11,708 nucleotides of DNA from Firmicutes bacterium UBA1422 (GCA_002304835.1 DBPK01000019.1:21722-33429), one strand, 5' to 3'; positions 1 through 6,755 are shown, counted from the first letter of the stretch. Notes: a model not told the origin generated them from the letters alone. Translations and numbers: made by a program.

Positions 1-67
1 TAATTATGCTTAAAACAACCGATGCGGCAAAAGTTGTCAAAAAAAGTGTCCATCCGAATTTTTTCAT
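1..67 (-). CDS. Start of a secreted or membrane protein, cut by the window edge
   Basis: Only the first 22 codons are inside the window, so the product cannot be named. They read MKKFGWTLFLTTFAASVV and continue hydrophobic: a Lys-Lys start followed by about 18 apolar residues, as in a signal peptide or a first membrane segment. A good ribosome binding site (GAGGA) lies about 6 bases before the ATG at 65-67. The gene follows rplT in the same direction but is separated from it by a strong terminator, so it is probably a separate transcription unit. A second minus-strand frame (ATG at 201-203) is also open to the edge across this region. It has no clear ribosome binding site and I consider it less likely. 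Confidence 0.5.
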   Translation of the reverse strand, partial: MKKFGWTLFLTTFAASVVLSII

Positions 68-294
68 TTATTTTCCTCGTTTCTTCCTGTTTTACCGGTT
101 GTTCTTGATTTACCGGATCTGTCCGTTTTTTGTTTGTCCGTCCTTTATCTGGACATTCCCCCTTTACCGGGATCATTAAAGTCCATATCAGCCAGTTTAG
201 CATGCATCATCCGGAAATCAAAGCTGCGTTGAAAAACAACACGCTTTTTTCATTTTCTCAACATAATGCAAGTATTTATTCATGTGTTCATCAT
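68..294. other. Intergenic stretch between the rplT terminator and the left-edge gene
   Basis: I see no gene here that I can defend and no convincing promoter. A minus-strand frame starting at ATG 201-203 or 174-176 stays open to the window edge and encodes a charged stretch rich in Lys, Glu and Gln, but lacks a ribosome binding site. The stretch also holds three short TTTACCGG repeats and two TGTCCGT repeats, listed separately. Confidence 0.4.
91..170. repeat. Three direct TTTACCGG repeats upstream of the left-edge gene
   Basis: TTTACCGG occurs at 91-98, 109-116 and 163-170, with offsets of 18 and 54 bases. TGTCCGT occurs at 120-126 and 135-141. The offsets are multiples of 18. This fits either repeated protein-binding sites upstream of the gene at the left edge or codon-level repeats (Pro-Val-Lys/Asn) in the alternative minus-strand frame. 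The function is unknown. Confidence 0.35.
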
Positions 295-321
295 AAAAAG
301 CAGGACAATGTCCTGCTTTTT
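295..321. terminator. Bidirectional intrinsic terminator after rplT
   Basis: A perfect 12-base-pair inverted repeat (295-306 with 310-321, loop of 3) has an A run at one end and a T run at the other, so it can act in both directions. It lies 6 bases beyond the rplT stop codon and ends the infC-rpmI-rplT transcript. Confidence 0.9.
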
Positions 322-327
322 GACTTT

Positions 328-684
328 TTATTTTACCGCTTTCTTTGCGGTGTCGCAAAGTTCTGCAAAAGCAGCTTCATCATGTACTGCCATTTCCGCC
401 AGCATTTTTCTGTTTATTTCTATACCGGATGTTCTCAGGCCATTCATTAACCTGCTGTATGATAAACCGTTCATCCTGGCACCGGCATTTATTCTTGTTA
501 TCCAAAGTTTTCTGTACTCTCTTTTTTTGTTTTTTCTTCCCACATAAGCAGATCGCAGTGCTCTCATCACTGCAGGATTTGCAGCTTTGAACACCTTGCT
601 CTTCTGCCCGTAAAAGCCCTTTGCTTGCTTCAGTACTTTTTTATGTCTTTTATGCGCATTCACGCCTTTTTTTACTCTTGCCAT
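328..684 (-). CDS. rplT: Large ribosomal subunit protein bL20
   Basis: Ribosomal protein bL20 binds 23S rRNA early in 50S assembly and, in Firmicutes, also represses its own operon through the infC leader. The 118 residues match the usual family length of about 117-119. The typical basic N-terminal extension is present (ARVKKGVNAHKRHKK) and is followed by the conserved YVGRKNKKREYRKLWITRIN core at residues 48-67. A GGGAGG ribosome binding site lies about 9 bases upstream of the ATG. The gene follows rpmI after 18 bases and is the last gene of the operon. A strong terminator stands 6 bases past its stop. Nothing is unusual in the protein. Confidence 0.98.
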   Translation of the reverse strand: MARVKKGVNAHKRHKKVLKQAKGFYGQKSKVFKAANPAVMRALRSAYVGRKNKKREYRKLWITRINAGARMNGLSYSRLMNGLRTSGIEINRKMLAEMAVHDEAAFAELCDTAKKAVK

Positions 685-702
685 TTTTTCTTACCTCCCT
701 TT

Positions 703-903
703 CTATTTGCCCATCGCATTCTTTATGCGTTTCATATCGGCACCGGTCATTATAGTTGCTTTTCTCAGCCCTCTTTTTCTCTTTGCGCTTTTCTTGGTAA
801 GAATATGGCGTTTATATGCCTTGTTCCTCTTGACTTTTCCGGAACCTGTCAGCTTGAATCTTTTGCATGCGCCTCTGTGTGACTTCATCTTGTTTTTCGC
901 CAT
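703..903 (-). CDS. rpmI: Large ribosomal subunit protein bL35
   Basis: bL35 is a small, highly basic protein of the 50S subunit. The 66 residues show the family pattern: MAKNKMKSHRGACKRFKLTG at the start, Lys/Arg-rich throughout, with the KRNKAYKRHILTKKSAKRKR stretch in the middle. Length is normal. An AGGAGG ribosome binding site stands about 10 bases before the ATG. It lies between infC (31-base gap) and rplT (18-base gap), the standard bacterial order, so it is co-transcribed with them and under the same leader control. Confidence 0.97.
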   Translation of the reverse strand: MAKNKMKSHRGACKRFKLTGSGKVKRNKAYKRHILTKKSAKRKRGLRKATIMTGADMKRIKNAMGK

Positions 904-934
904 GGTGATAATTCCTCCTGTATTTTTGTTTTAT

Positions 935-1462
935 TTACTTTTCCTTTAATTTTTCCGCTTTTGGTGTCAGGAACATGGTAAGACTCCTGCCTTCGAATTT
1001 TGGTCTCTTTTCGATTTCACTTACTTCCGAAACGGCTTTTGCGAATTTCTCCATAACTTCCCGTCCCTTGTCAGTGTAATCTCTTTCCCTTCCCCGGAAT
1101 CTCAATGTAACTTTTACCTTGTCTCCGTTCTCAAGAAATTTATATGCAGTATTAGCCTTGACCATAATGTCGTGATCTTCGATAAAAGTGCTGAGACGTA
1201 TCTCTTTTATCTGTACAGTGGTCTGCTTTTTCCTGGCTTCTTTCTCTTTTTTCTTAAGTTCATAACGGTACTTCCCGTAATCCAGAAGTTTACACACAGG
1301 CGGTTTTGCAGAGGGTGATATGTTGACCAGATCAAGACCCTTTTCCTCTGCCAGTTTTAACGCTTCATCACGGCTCATTATACCAAGCTGCTCTCCGTCC
1401 TGGCTTATTATTCTAAGCTCTCTGTCTCGGATTTCCTCGTTTATAAGATTTTCCCTGCTAAT
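935..1462 (-). CDS. infC: Translation initiation factor IF-3, ATT start codon
   Basis: IF-3 binds the 30S subunit, keeps the subunits apart and checks the start codon and initiator tRNA. An ATG-only reading would begin at 1378. The frame stays open upstream and encodes a further 28 residues typical of the IF-3 N-terminus (SRENLINEEIRDRELRII), beginning at an ATT codon at 1460-1462. A GGAGG ribosome binding site (1472-1476) sits 9 bases before that ATT, so I place the start there, giving 175 residues, a normal length. The N-domain is followed by the charged linker helix (about residues 72-90) and the C-domain. A near-cognate start is a known infC feature: IF-3 discriminates against its own start codon and so limits its own synthesis. 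First gene of the infC-rpmI-rplT operon. Confidence 0.96.
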   Translation of the reverse strand: MSRENLINEEIRDRELRIISQDGEQLGIMSRDEALKLAEEKGLDLVNISPSAKPPVCKLLDYGKYRYELKKKEKEARKKQTTVQIKEIRLSTFIEDHDIMVKANTAYKFLENGDKVKVTLRFRGRERDYTDKGREVMEKFAKAVSEVSEIEKRPKFEGRSLTMFLTPKAEKLKEK

Positions 1463-1630
1463 CGTTCTTTACCTCCAATTTCGCCCTGCCCAAACCGGCA
1501 GGATAACGGCATAAAAAAAGCGGATAGAAATATCCGCTTTAATGCAAAAATGCAATTCTTTTTTATCAACCAATCCAGCACATGCGCCGGAAAGGTGAGA
1601 AGCGGATAACTTCTTCTTAGTTACCCGCTT
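1463..1630 (-). promoter_or_regulatory. L20-type attenuator leader of the infC operon
   Basis: The untranslated leader carries two hairpins with shared sequence. The upstream hairpin pairs 1619-1630 with 1600-1611 (12 pairs, one G-U, loop of 7). The downstream one is the terminator at 1513-1540. The 3' arm of the first (TTATCCGCTT on the minus strand) is also complementary over 9 bases to the 5' arm of the terminator (AAGCGGATA). It can therefore act as an antiterminator strand. A further short GC-rich stem lies near 1575-1590. In Bacillus, bL20 binds such a leader and causes early termination. By position and architecture this is the same type of element. Confidence 0.75.
1513..1540 (-). terminator. 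Attenuator terminator upstream of infC
   Basis: On the minus strand AAAGCGGATA (1531-1540), a TTTC loop and TATCCGCTTT (1517-1526) form a 10-pair stem that runs straight into a T tract (1513-1519). It lies 37 bases upstream of the infC ribosome binding site, inside the leader. It would end transcripts before infC unless the antiterminator forms, and it is also the first U-tract terminator downstream of the potD operon. Confidence 0.85.
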
Positions 1631-1660
1631 AATATACCACTTGCTCAAAGAACTTGTCAA
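1631..1660 (-). promoter_or_regulatory. Sigma-A promoter of the infC-rpmI-rplT operon
   Basis: A perfect -35 TTGACA (1655-1660) and a -10 TATATT (1631-1636, one mismatch to consensus) are separated by 18 bases, just after the potD stop codon at 1665. Transcription should begin near 1622-1626. This lies inside the 5' arm of the first leader hairpin. Confidence 0.8.
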
Positions 1661-1664
1661 GTAC

Positions 1665-2732
1665 TTATTCTGACTTGAGCATTGTATAGTACTTGTCGTA
1701 TGTCTTCATGGCATCTCCCACATCAAGCTGAAGGAAATAGTTCTCCCTAAGATCACCCGGAAGGTCGAATGCTTTGCTTTTTTTGTATGAATCCGGCATG
1801 AGTTCCACTGCTGCGCTGTTGGGACATGTGTATTCGTGTCCATCCTTCATGTTTGCTGCCATATTCTCCGGATCCAGCATGTAGTTAAGAAATGCTTCCG
1901 CATTTTCTTTGTTCTTTGCTCCTGCAGGTATAACGAATTCGTCAACTCCCAGCTGTATGGGATCTTCCAGTGCTGCCACTTCCCATGTATCATCTTCCGG
2001 GAGCACTCTTGTGAACATTCCGTCAAAAATAAATCCTACTGAGCATCCGCTGCTGATCAACTCTTTTTCGGCATCATCACTATTAAGATATTTTACATTT
2101 TTCATGTAATCCTTAAGCCACTCATATGCTTCTTCAATTTCAGAATCTTTGGTGCTGTTTGGGTCATATCCCAGTGCAACCAGTGCCATTGGGAACAGAT
2201 TCCTTATTCCGTCTACAGATGCTATTTCTCCTTCCAGTTCAGGGGACAGAAGATCTTCATAGCCGGTGATTTCCACAGGACAGGTTTCCGGATTATAAAC
2301 TACATACACATAGTTCATGAGATATGGTATCGCATATTTATTTTCCGGGTCAAATTCTCTATTTTTGTATGCATCGTCCAAATACTCAAAATTCGTTATG
2401 TTGTCAAGATTGATCTCCTCCAGATATCCTCCTTCTATCAGTCCCGTCATATCTGCGTCGCATGGCATAACCAAATCATATTCATCTCCACCGCCGGCGG
2501 TTAATTTGGCTGTAGCCTCCTCCGAAGAATTCATATATGAAATATTTACTTTTACTCCTGTTTCTTCTTCAAACCCTGCAACAAAATCATCAGACATATA
2601 ATCGGACCACATATAGATATTGAGTACCCCACTACCTTCTTCCTCTTCTCCGCATCCTGTAAGTGCAAAAGAAAAAGAAAATACCATAGTCAGAGCCAGG
2701 AATATCGCTGCCAGTTTTTTTAATCTACTCAT
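1665..2732 (-). CDS. potD: PotD-type substrate-binding lipoprotein, probably for an Amadori compound
   Basis: Extracellular binding protein of the ABC importer encoded just upstream. It has 355 residues, with a signal peptide ending in a lipobox (LTGC, Cys27) and then an acidic linker. It follows the PotD fold: IYMWSDYM at 39-46, EYDLVMP at 84-90, FDP-N-YAIPY at 127-137, and AGAKNKENAEAFLNYML at 270-286. Compared from memory with E. coli PotD, Trp34, Tyr37, Asp257 and Gln327 are kept (here W42, Y45, D264, Q335). Tyr85 becomes Ala93, Glu171 becomes Asn178 and Trp255 becomes Gly262. Asp168 to Gly and Trp229 to Phe also occur in Gram-positive PotD. The altered pocket, and cotranscription with a deglycase gene, suggest a ligand other than polyamines. 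An AAGGAGG site supports the ATG, 12 bases after potC. Polyamine binding remains possible. Confidence 0.9.
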   Translation of the reverse strand: MSRLKKLAAIFLALTMVFSFSFALTGCGEEEEGSGVLNIYMWSDYMSDDFVAGFEEETGVKVNISYMNSSEEATAKLTAGGGDEYDLVMPCDADMTGLIEGGYLEEINLDNITNFEYLDDAYKNREFDPENKYAIPYLMNYVYVVYNPETCPVEITGYEDLLSPELEGEIASVDGIRNLFPMALVALGYDPNSTKDSEIEEAYEWLKDYMKNVKYLNSDDAEKELISSGCSVGFIFDGMFTRVLPEDDTWEVAALEDPIQLGVDEFVIPAGAKNKENAEAFLNYMLDPENMAANMKDGHEYTCPNSAAVELMPDSYKKSKAFDLPGDLRENYFLQLDVGDAMKTYDKYYTMLKSE

Positions 2733-2744
2733 AATCGTTCCTCC

Positions 2745-3575
2745 TTAAAAATATGTTTTTATATTAATCGAAGCTCTTTTTTTCATTAGAGCCTGAAAAA
2801 CTGAGTTTAGTATTATGCCCAAAAGAAGTACCATCACCATGATCGTTGCCAGGGCATTTATATCAGGAGTCAGTCCCACTTTCACCATGGACAGTATCTT
2901 TACGGGCAGTGTAGTTGATGTGGGACCTGAAACAAAATTGCTTATTATTACATCGTCTATAGAAAGAGTAAATGACATAAATGCGCTGGACATTATTCCG
3001 GGAATGAGCATTGGCAAGGTGATTTTGAAAAAAGTGGTTAGTCTGTTCGCCCCAAGATCCATTGACGCTTCTTCTACGGATTTATCCATCCCTGCGAGCC
3101 TTCCCCTCATAATAATAACAACAAAAGGTATGCAGAATGTCACATGTGCCAAAAGTATGGCAGTAACTCCAAGTGGCATGTTAACACTTTCATATAACAT
3201 GAGCAGCGAGAGTCCCATTACAACTTCCGGTATTACAACAGGTATATAAAGGGAAGTATTCACGACTTTTTTCAGCATAAATTCGAAACGCATAAGTCCA
3301 AGAGCACCAATGGTGCCTATAATGACCGATATCACTGTTGCCAAAACAGCAATGAAAAGGGACAGCCATAAATATGAAAGCAAGTCCGAATCTGTAAAAA
3401 GTTTCTCGTACCATTTGAATGTGAAGCCTTTCCAGTAGTAATTTATTCTTTGATCATTGAATGAGAAAACCACCATTACCGCAATAGGCGTGTATATAAA
3501 AGCATATACCAAAAATGCAAACAGAGTTCCTCCTATTTTAAGGCGTTTTCTTCTTTTTTTAATTTTAGCTGCCAT
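2745..3575 (-). CDS. potC: PotC-type ABC transporter permease
   Basis: Second inner-membrane subunit of the importer. The start is placed at the ATG at 3573-3575 (276 residues), because a GGAGG site stands 7 bases before it. A TTG one codon earlier is possible. It has about six membrane segments, the first at residues 15-39. The EAA loop that docks on the ATPase is clear at about 168-190 (EEASMDLGA, then TTFFKITLPM). It resembles E. coli PotC (264 residues) in length and pattern. The ATG overlaps the potB stop by one base (TGATG), so translation is coupled. It ends 12 bases before potD. Family membership is certain. Substrate is not. Confidence 0.93.
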   Translation of the reverse strand: MAAKIKKRRKRLKIGGTLFAFLVYAFIYTPIAVMVVFSFNDQRINYYWKGFTFKWYEKLFTDSDLLSYLWLSLFIAVLATVISVIIGTIGALGLMRFEFMLKKVVNTSLYIPVVIPEVVMGLSLLMLYESVNMPLGVTAILLAHVTFCIPFVVIIMRGRLAGMDKSVEEASMDLGANRLTTFFKITLPMLIPGIMSSAFMSFTLSIDDVIISNFVSGPTSTTLPVKILSMVKVGLTPDINALATIMVMVLLLGIILNSVFQALMKKRASINIKTYF

Positions 3576-4468
3576 CAAAACACCTCCAGATCATCCATCT
3601 TCGAGACCCTGGTGTATATCCAAACCATTGCCAGAGTCATCAGTACCAGCAAAATAGCAAGAGAAGCACCGAAAGGCCAATTTTTTGTCACTAAGAACTG
3701 ATTTCTCACTAGACTGCCGATCAGCATAACCTTGCCTCCCCCGAGGGCCTCGGGAACATAATACATCCCCAGAGAAGGTATGAAAACCAGCAAGACACAT
3801 CCTACGATCCCGGGCATGGTCAAAGGTATTGTGACTTTCAAAAATGTGATATGGGGCCTGGCTCCAAGATCTCTTGATGCCTCCAGAAGGGATTTGTCAA
3901 GTTTTTCAATGGAAGCATAAAGAGGAAGTACAGAAAACGGCAGCATTGCCGTCAAAAGCCCAATTACCACTATCCCGTCACTGTAAAGCATGTCAAGAGG
4001 TTCAGATATAAGTCCAATATCCATAAGGATGTTGTTGATAGGTCCGTTCGTTGCCCCCAGAAGATTAACACTGTAAAGTCTAACAAGGGAATTTGTCCAG
4101 TAAGGTATCATTACCAGCATTATCAGCTTGGCTGCGGTTTTTGAGGGTTTTCCTGCTATATAATATGCAAGAGGATACCCCAGCAAAAGGCATATGACAG
4201 TGGTGATAAAAGCAAGTTTCAGAGACTTCCATATAACCTTCAGGTAGAGGGGCTGAATTATTTCTTTGTAATTGTCAAGGGTAAAATCATAAACGATACC
4301 CCCATATACATCCCTTGTCATAAAGCTTATGAATATGATGTAAAGCATTGGTATCAAAACAAAGACCAGCATCCATACCGAAATCGGCCCTGTTGTACTT
4401 AACACCGGTCCGTTTCTCCTGAACCAGCTTTTTTTGTCTTTGACAGTTATCCCATTCTTTTCATTCAC
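3575..4468 (-). CDS. potB: PotB-type ABC transporter permease
   Basis: First inner-membrane subunit of the importer, 297 residues. The start is GTG at 4466-4468, overlapping the potA stop by four bases (GTGA), with an AGGAG site about 8 bases upstream. A charged N-terminal tail of about 25 residues precedes the first membrane segment (residues 27-50). Further segments lie near 84-105, 113-130, 165-185, 215-240 and 262-285. The EAA loop LLEASRDLGA with FLKVTIPLTMPG lies at about 194-220, as in the PotB/MetI-type permease family. It would pair with PotC to form the channel and bind two PotA subunits. Confidence 0.93.
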   Translation of the reverse strand: MNEKNGITVKDKKSWFRRNGPVLSTTGPISVWMLVFVLIPMLYIIFISFMTRDVYGGIVYDFTLDNYKEIIQPLYLKVIWKSLKLAFITTVICLLLGYPLAYYIAGKPSKTAAKLIMLVMIPYWTNSLVRLYSVNLLGATNGPINNILMDIGLISEPLDMLYSDGIVVIGLLTAMLPFSVLPLYASIEKLDKSLLEASRDLGARPHITFLKVTIPLTMPGIVGCVLLVFIPSLGMYYVPEALGGGKVMLIGSLVRNQFLVTKNWPFGASLAILLVLMTLAMVWIYTRVSKMDDLEVF

Positions 4469-5553
4469 TTCTGCGTCTCCTGTCCTTTCTTTCTTATGCC
4501 GAATCCGTCTTCATCCTCCCAGTATATATATACGACGTCGCCTTCTTTGATGTCTCTATCTTTTCTTCCTCTGTTTATCTTCACTTCCTGACCGTTTTCA
4601 AGAAGTATGAGTGTTCTGTACTGAGAACCGACAAATATGATATTTCTCACCGTTCCTTTTAGAGAAAATCCGTCCTTTGGCTCTTTTGAATAGACGGCCG
4701 CTTCAGGCCTTACACAAACCTGTATGGGTTCTCCTTCATCAAATCCGCTGCCCAGAAGTGTCATTTTTTCTCCGCTGCTACCGGCAACTTTCAGGATCCC
4801 GTTTTTTGCAGAAATAATTTCACCTTCAAATATATTTGATTCACCGATGAATCCTGCCACGAACTTGGTGCCGGGATATTTATATATCTCATCAGGTGTT
4901 CCCAGTTGTTCGACCACGCCTTCCTGCATAACAGCTATACGATCGCTCATTGTAAGTGCTTCTTCCTGATCGTGTGTCACATATACAAAAGTTATGTTAA
5001 GTTTTTTCTGAAGCCTCTTCAGCTCGATCTGCATTTGTTTTCTGAGTTTCAGATCCAAGGCTCCCAGAGGTTCATCAAGAAGAAGTACTTTGGGTTTGTT
5101 AATAAGGGCTCTGGCAATGGCAACTCTCTGTTTCTGGCCTCCGGACATCATATCCGGTTTTCTACCTTCATATCCCATGAGCTGTACCATTTCCAGCATT
5201 TCGCGTACTCTTTCTTTTATCTCCTGCTTTGGTATCTTTTTTACATTGAGCCCGTATGCTATGTTTTCATATGTGGTCATATGAGGAAAAAGTGCATAAC
5301 TCTGAAATACTGTGTTTACATCCCTTTCATAGGCCTCTTTGTCCTCCACTCTTTCATCCTGTATCTTTATTGTTCCGGAAGTTGCATCTTCAAGTCCGGC
5401 TATCATCCTCAATATGGTGGTTTTGCCACAGCCTGAAGGTCCCAAAAGAGTAAGGAATTCCCCTTCAATTATTCTAAGATCAAAATCCTTTATAACATGA
5501 TTCTGACCAAAGTACTTGTTTACTTTTTCCAGTTCAACGATCACATCAGCCAT
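4465..5553 (-). CDS. potA: PotA-type ABC transporter ATPase
   Basis: Cytoplasmic ATPase that powers the importer. The 362 residues (E. coli PotA has 378) contain every expected motif: Walker A GPSGCGKT at 38-45, Q-loop Gln84, signature MSGGQ at 136-140, Walker B VLLLDE at 156-161 and the switch His194 in YVTHDQEEAL. The last 100 or so residues match the TOBE domain of the PotA/MalK group, which often takes part in regulation. An AGGAGG site stands 5 bases before the ATG. The gene starts 21 bases after the frlB-like stop codon with no terminator between, so deglycase and transporter share a transcript. Confidence 0.95.
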   Translation of the reverse strand: MADVIVELEKVNKYFGQNHVIKDFDLRIIEGEFLTLLGPSGCGKTTILRMIAGLEDATSGTIKIQDERVEDKEAYERDVNTVFQSYALFPHMTTYENIAYGLNVKKIPKQEIKERVREMLEMVQLMGYEGRKPDMMSGGQKQRVAIARALINKPKVLLLDEPLGALDLKLRKQMQIELKRLQKKLNITFVYVTHDQEEALTMSDRIAVMQEGVVEQLGTPDEIYKYPGTKFVAGFIGESNIFEGEIISAKNGILKVAGSSGEKMTLLGSGFDEGEPIQVCVRPEAAVYSKEPKDGFSLKGTVRNIIFVGSQYRTLILLENGQEVKINRGRKDRDIKEGDVVYIYWEDEDGFGIRKKGQETQK

Positions 5554-5574
5554 TTTGTCCTCCTGCCTGCTTTA

Positions 5575-6591
5575 TCAATATTCAAACTGTCTGTAATATC
5601 TGCGGAATTGAAGACTATGTCCCGTTGTCAGCTCATAATGGGCAGCCAGTCTTTCGGTAACAAGAGATGTAAGTATCATAGGTGAACATATAACTTTGAA
5701 TTCATCATCTATCCCTTCCAGCTCATAATCCGCTATGTCTATGACCGTAAGTTTTTTTGTGAATCTGCTGCAGAATTTTTCTACTCTCTCATCAAGCGGC
5801 CTGTATTCATCAATTCCTTTAAAAATGAATACCGGGACTTCATCTTCAACAAGTTCCAGTGTGCCGTGAAAAAAGTCGGCAGAACTGACAGATTTTGTCC
5901 TTACCCACTGCATCTCCTCAAGTATGCACATTGAAAAAAGGAATGTTTCTCCCCAAAGGGTGCCTGAGCTAATAAAGATCGAATAGGGTTCTTTTGCATA
6001 GGCCTTTGCTATTTTTGCGGCTTCGGGTTCAAATTTTTCCCTGGCAGCGATCAGATTTTTGTGTATATTTTTCATCTGGTCGGCGAACTTCTCATAGTTT
6101 TTGAATTCTCCTCTGTTGTTTAGAAGTTTTAGTGCCAGCATAAAAAACATTAGATATGAATGCTCACAGTCCCCGCAGGGATTCGCTATGAGATAATCAA
6201 GCTCTTTTGCCAAAGGTGTGTTTTCGTCTTTTGAAAATCCGGCAACTTCTATCCCTTTTTCTTTGCACATTTTGACTGCTTCCAGTATTTCTTTTGTGTT
6301 CCCCGAGGCGGATGCCGTTATGACAAGTGAATCCTTTGTGAGAAATCTTTTATCTTTTTTTATACAAAGTTCCGCAGCATTTTCCAGATATATGGGCAGA
6401 TCGGTATAATGCCTCATAACATGCACCACCGGATGCCATTCCGCCCAAGTGCCTCCTATTCCCATAACTACGATATTATTATATCCTCTCCTGTGAAGTT
6501 TGTCCGCCATCGCTTCGATCTCGCCACGCTTTCCATAGGCTGTCTCCGCTTCTTCATTATATTTTTTTAAATCAAAATTTCTTAGATCCAT
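5575..6591 (-). CDS. frlB: FrlB/FraB-family Amadori 6-phosphate deglycase (SIS fold)
   Basis: Cytoplasmic enzyme expected to split a 6-phosphorylated Amadori compound into glucose 6-phosphate and the free amino acid. It has 338 residues and two SIS domains, about 25-170 and 195-320. Glu226 (ILEEMQW) and His242 (FFHGTLE) are 16 residues apart, the spacing of the catalytic pair in Salmonella FraB (Glu214/His230) and of E. coli FrlB. The end (FRRYYRQFEY) resembles RRYYGGLVEY of FrlB and RRYMWKVEY of FraB. These comparisons are from memory. Around the histidine it reads ADFFHGT where relatives have GEFRHGP or GEFFHGP, so the substrate may differ. AGAGGAG stands about 7 bases before the ATG. It heads the transcription unit that continues into potABCD. 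The family also holds other sugar-phosphate isomerases, but the kinase and epimerase nearby favour this role. Confidence 0.8.
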   Translation of the reverse strand: MDLRNFDLKKYNEEAETAYGKRGEIEAMADKLHRRGYNNIVVMGIGGTWAEWHPVVHVMRHYTDLPIYLENAAELCIKKDKRFLTKDSLVITASASGNTKEILEAVKMCKEKGIEVAGFSKDENTPLAKELDYLIANPCGDCEHSYLMFFMLALKLLNNRGEFKNYEKFADQMKNIHKNLIAAREKFEPEAAKIAKAYAKEPYSIFISSGTLWGETFLFSMCILEEMQWVRTKSVSSADFFHGTLELVEDEVPVFIFKGIDEYRPLDERVEKFCSRFTKKLTVIDIADYELEGIDDEFKVICSPMILTSLVTERLAAHYELTTGHSLQFRRYYRQFEY

Positions 6592-6639
6592 GACTGTGCT
6601 CCTCTGGTATTTTGAATATTTTTTTATTTAACTAGCTTA

Positions 6640-6667
6640 AGAATAACAGTAATAAAAGTCTTTTCAA
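6640..6667 (-). promoter_or_regulatory. Sigma-A promoter of frlB-potABCD
   Basis: A -35 TTGAAA (6662-6667) and a -10 TATTCT (6640-6645) are 16 bases apart, and a TG one base before the -10 gives an extended -10 element. Two deviations in the -10 and the short spacer suggest a promoter of moderate strength, open to control by the GntR proteins encoded upstream. Confidence 0.5.
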
Positions 6668-6690
6668 GCAAAACGGAAAATATTTATTGA

Positions 6691-6717
6691 ACCACTTTTT
6701 GTATTTTTTTATACCAC
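6691..6717. promoter_or_regulatory. Candidate operator upstream of the frlB promoter
   Basis: ACCAC occurs twice (6691-6695 and 6713-6717), 22 bases apart, about two helical turns, and flanks the inverted repeat GTAT-N6-ATAC (6701-6704 and 6711-6714). HutC-type GntR regulators usually bind GTnTAnAC-like palindromes, and this is the nearest match I see. It lies 24 bases upstream of the -35. Low sequence complexity makes chance a real possibility. Confidence 0.3.
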
Positions 6718-6755
6718 AAAAAAAAATACGCTCTCATTCTTCGAGAAACGCTTTT
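6718..6755 (-). terminator. Intrinsic terminator after the second GntR gene
   Basis: On the minus strand the AAAAGCG-TTTCTC and GAGAGCGT arms (plus-strand 6743-6755 and 6728-6735, one bulged base, loop of about 7) are followed by nine T (6718-6726). It begins about 20 bases beyond the stop codon of the second regulator and separates it from the frlB promoter. Confidence 0.75.

Larger units (their letters stand above)
6592..6717 (-). promoter_or_regulatory. Control region of the frlB-potABCD operon
   Basis: This AT-rich gap separates the terminator of the regulator genes from frlB. It contains the promoter (6640-6667), a candidate operator (6691-6717) and a 5' untranslated region of roughly 40 bases with the AGAGGAG ribosome binding site just before the ATG. 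I see no gene and no sigma-54 site here. Confidence 0.5.

Noticed and set aside
2815..3249. Plus-strand open frame of 144 codons
   Set aside because: It is antisense to the potC permease gene, has no ribosome binding site of note and no recognizable domain.
4906..5436. Plus-strand open frame of 176 codons
   Set aside because: It lies antisense to potA, whose ATPase motifs are complete. The encoded sequence is rich in Phe, Tyr, Cys and His, as antisense frames of AT-rich genes are, and has no recognizable domain.
2745..5553. Plain housekeeping spermidine/putrescine importer
   Set aside because: Not excluded, but not preferred: the operon begins with a FrlB/FraB-like deglycase, and the binding protein has lost several polyamine contacts.
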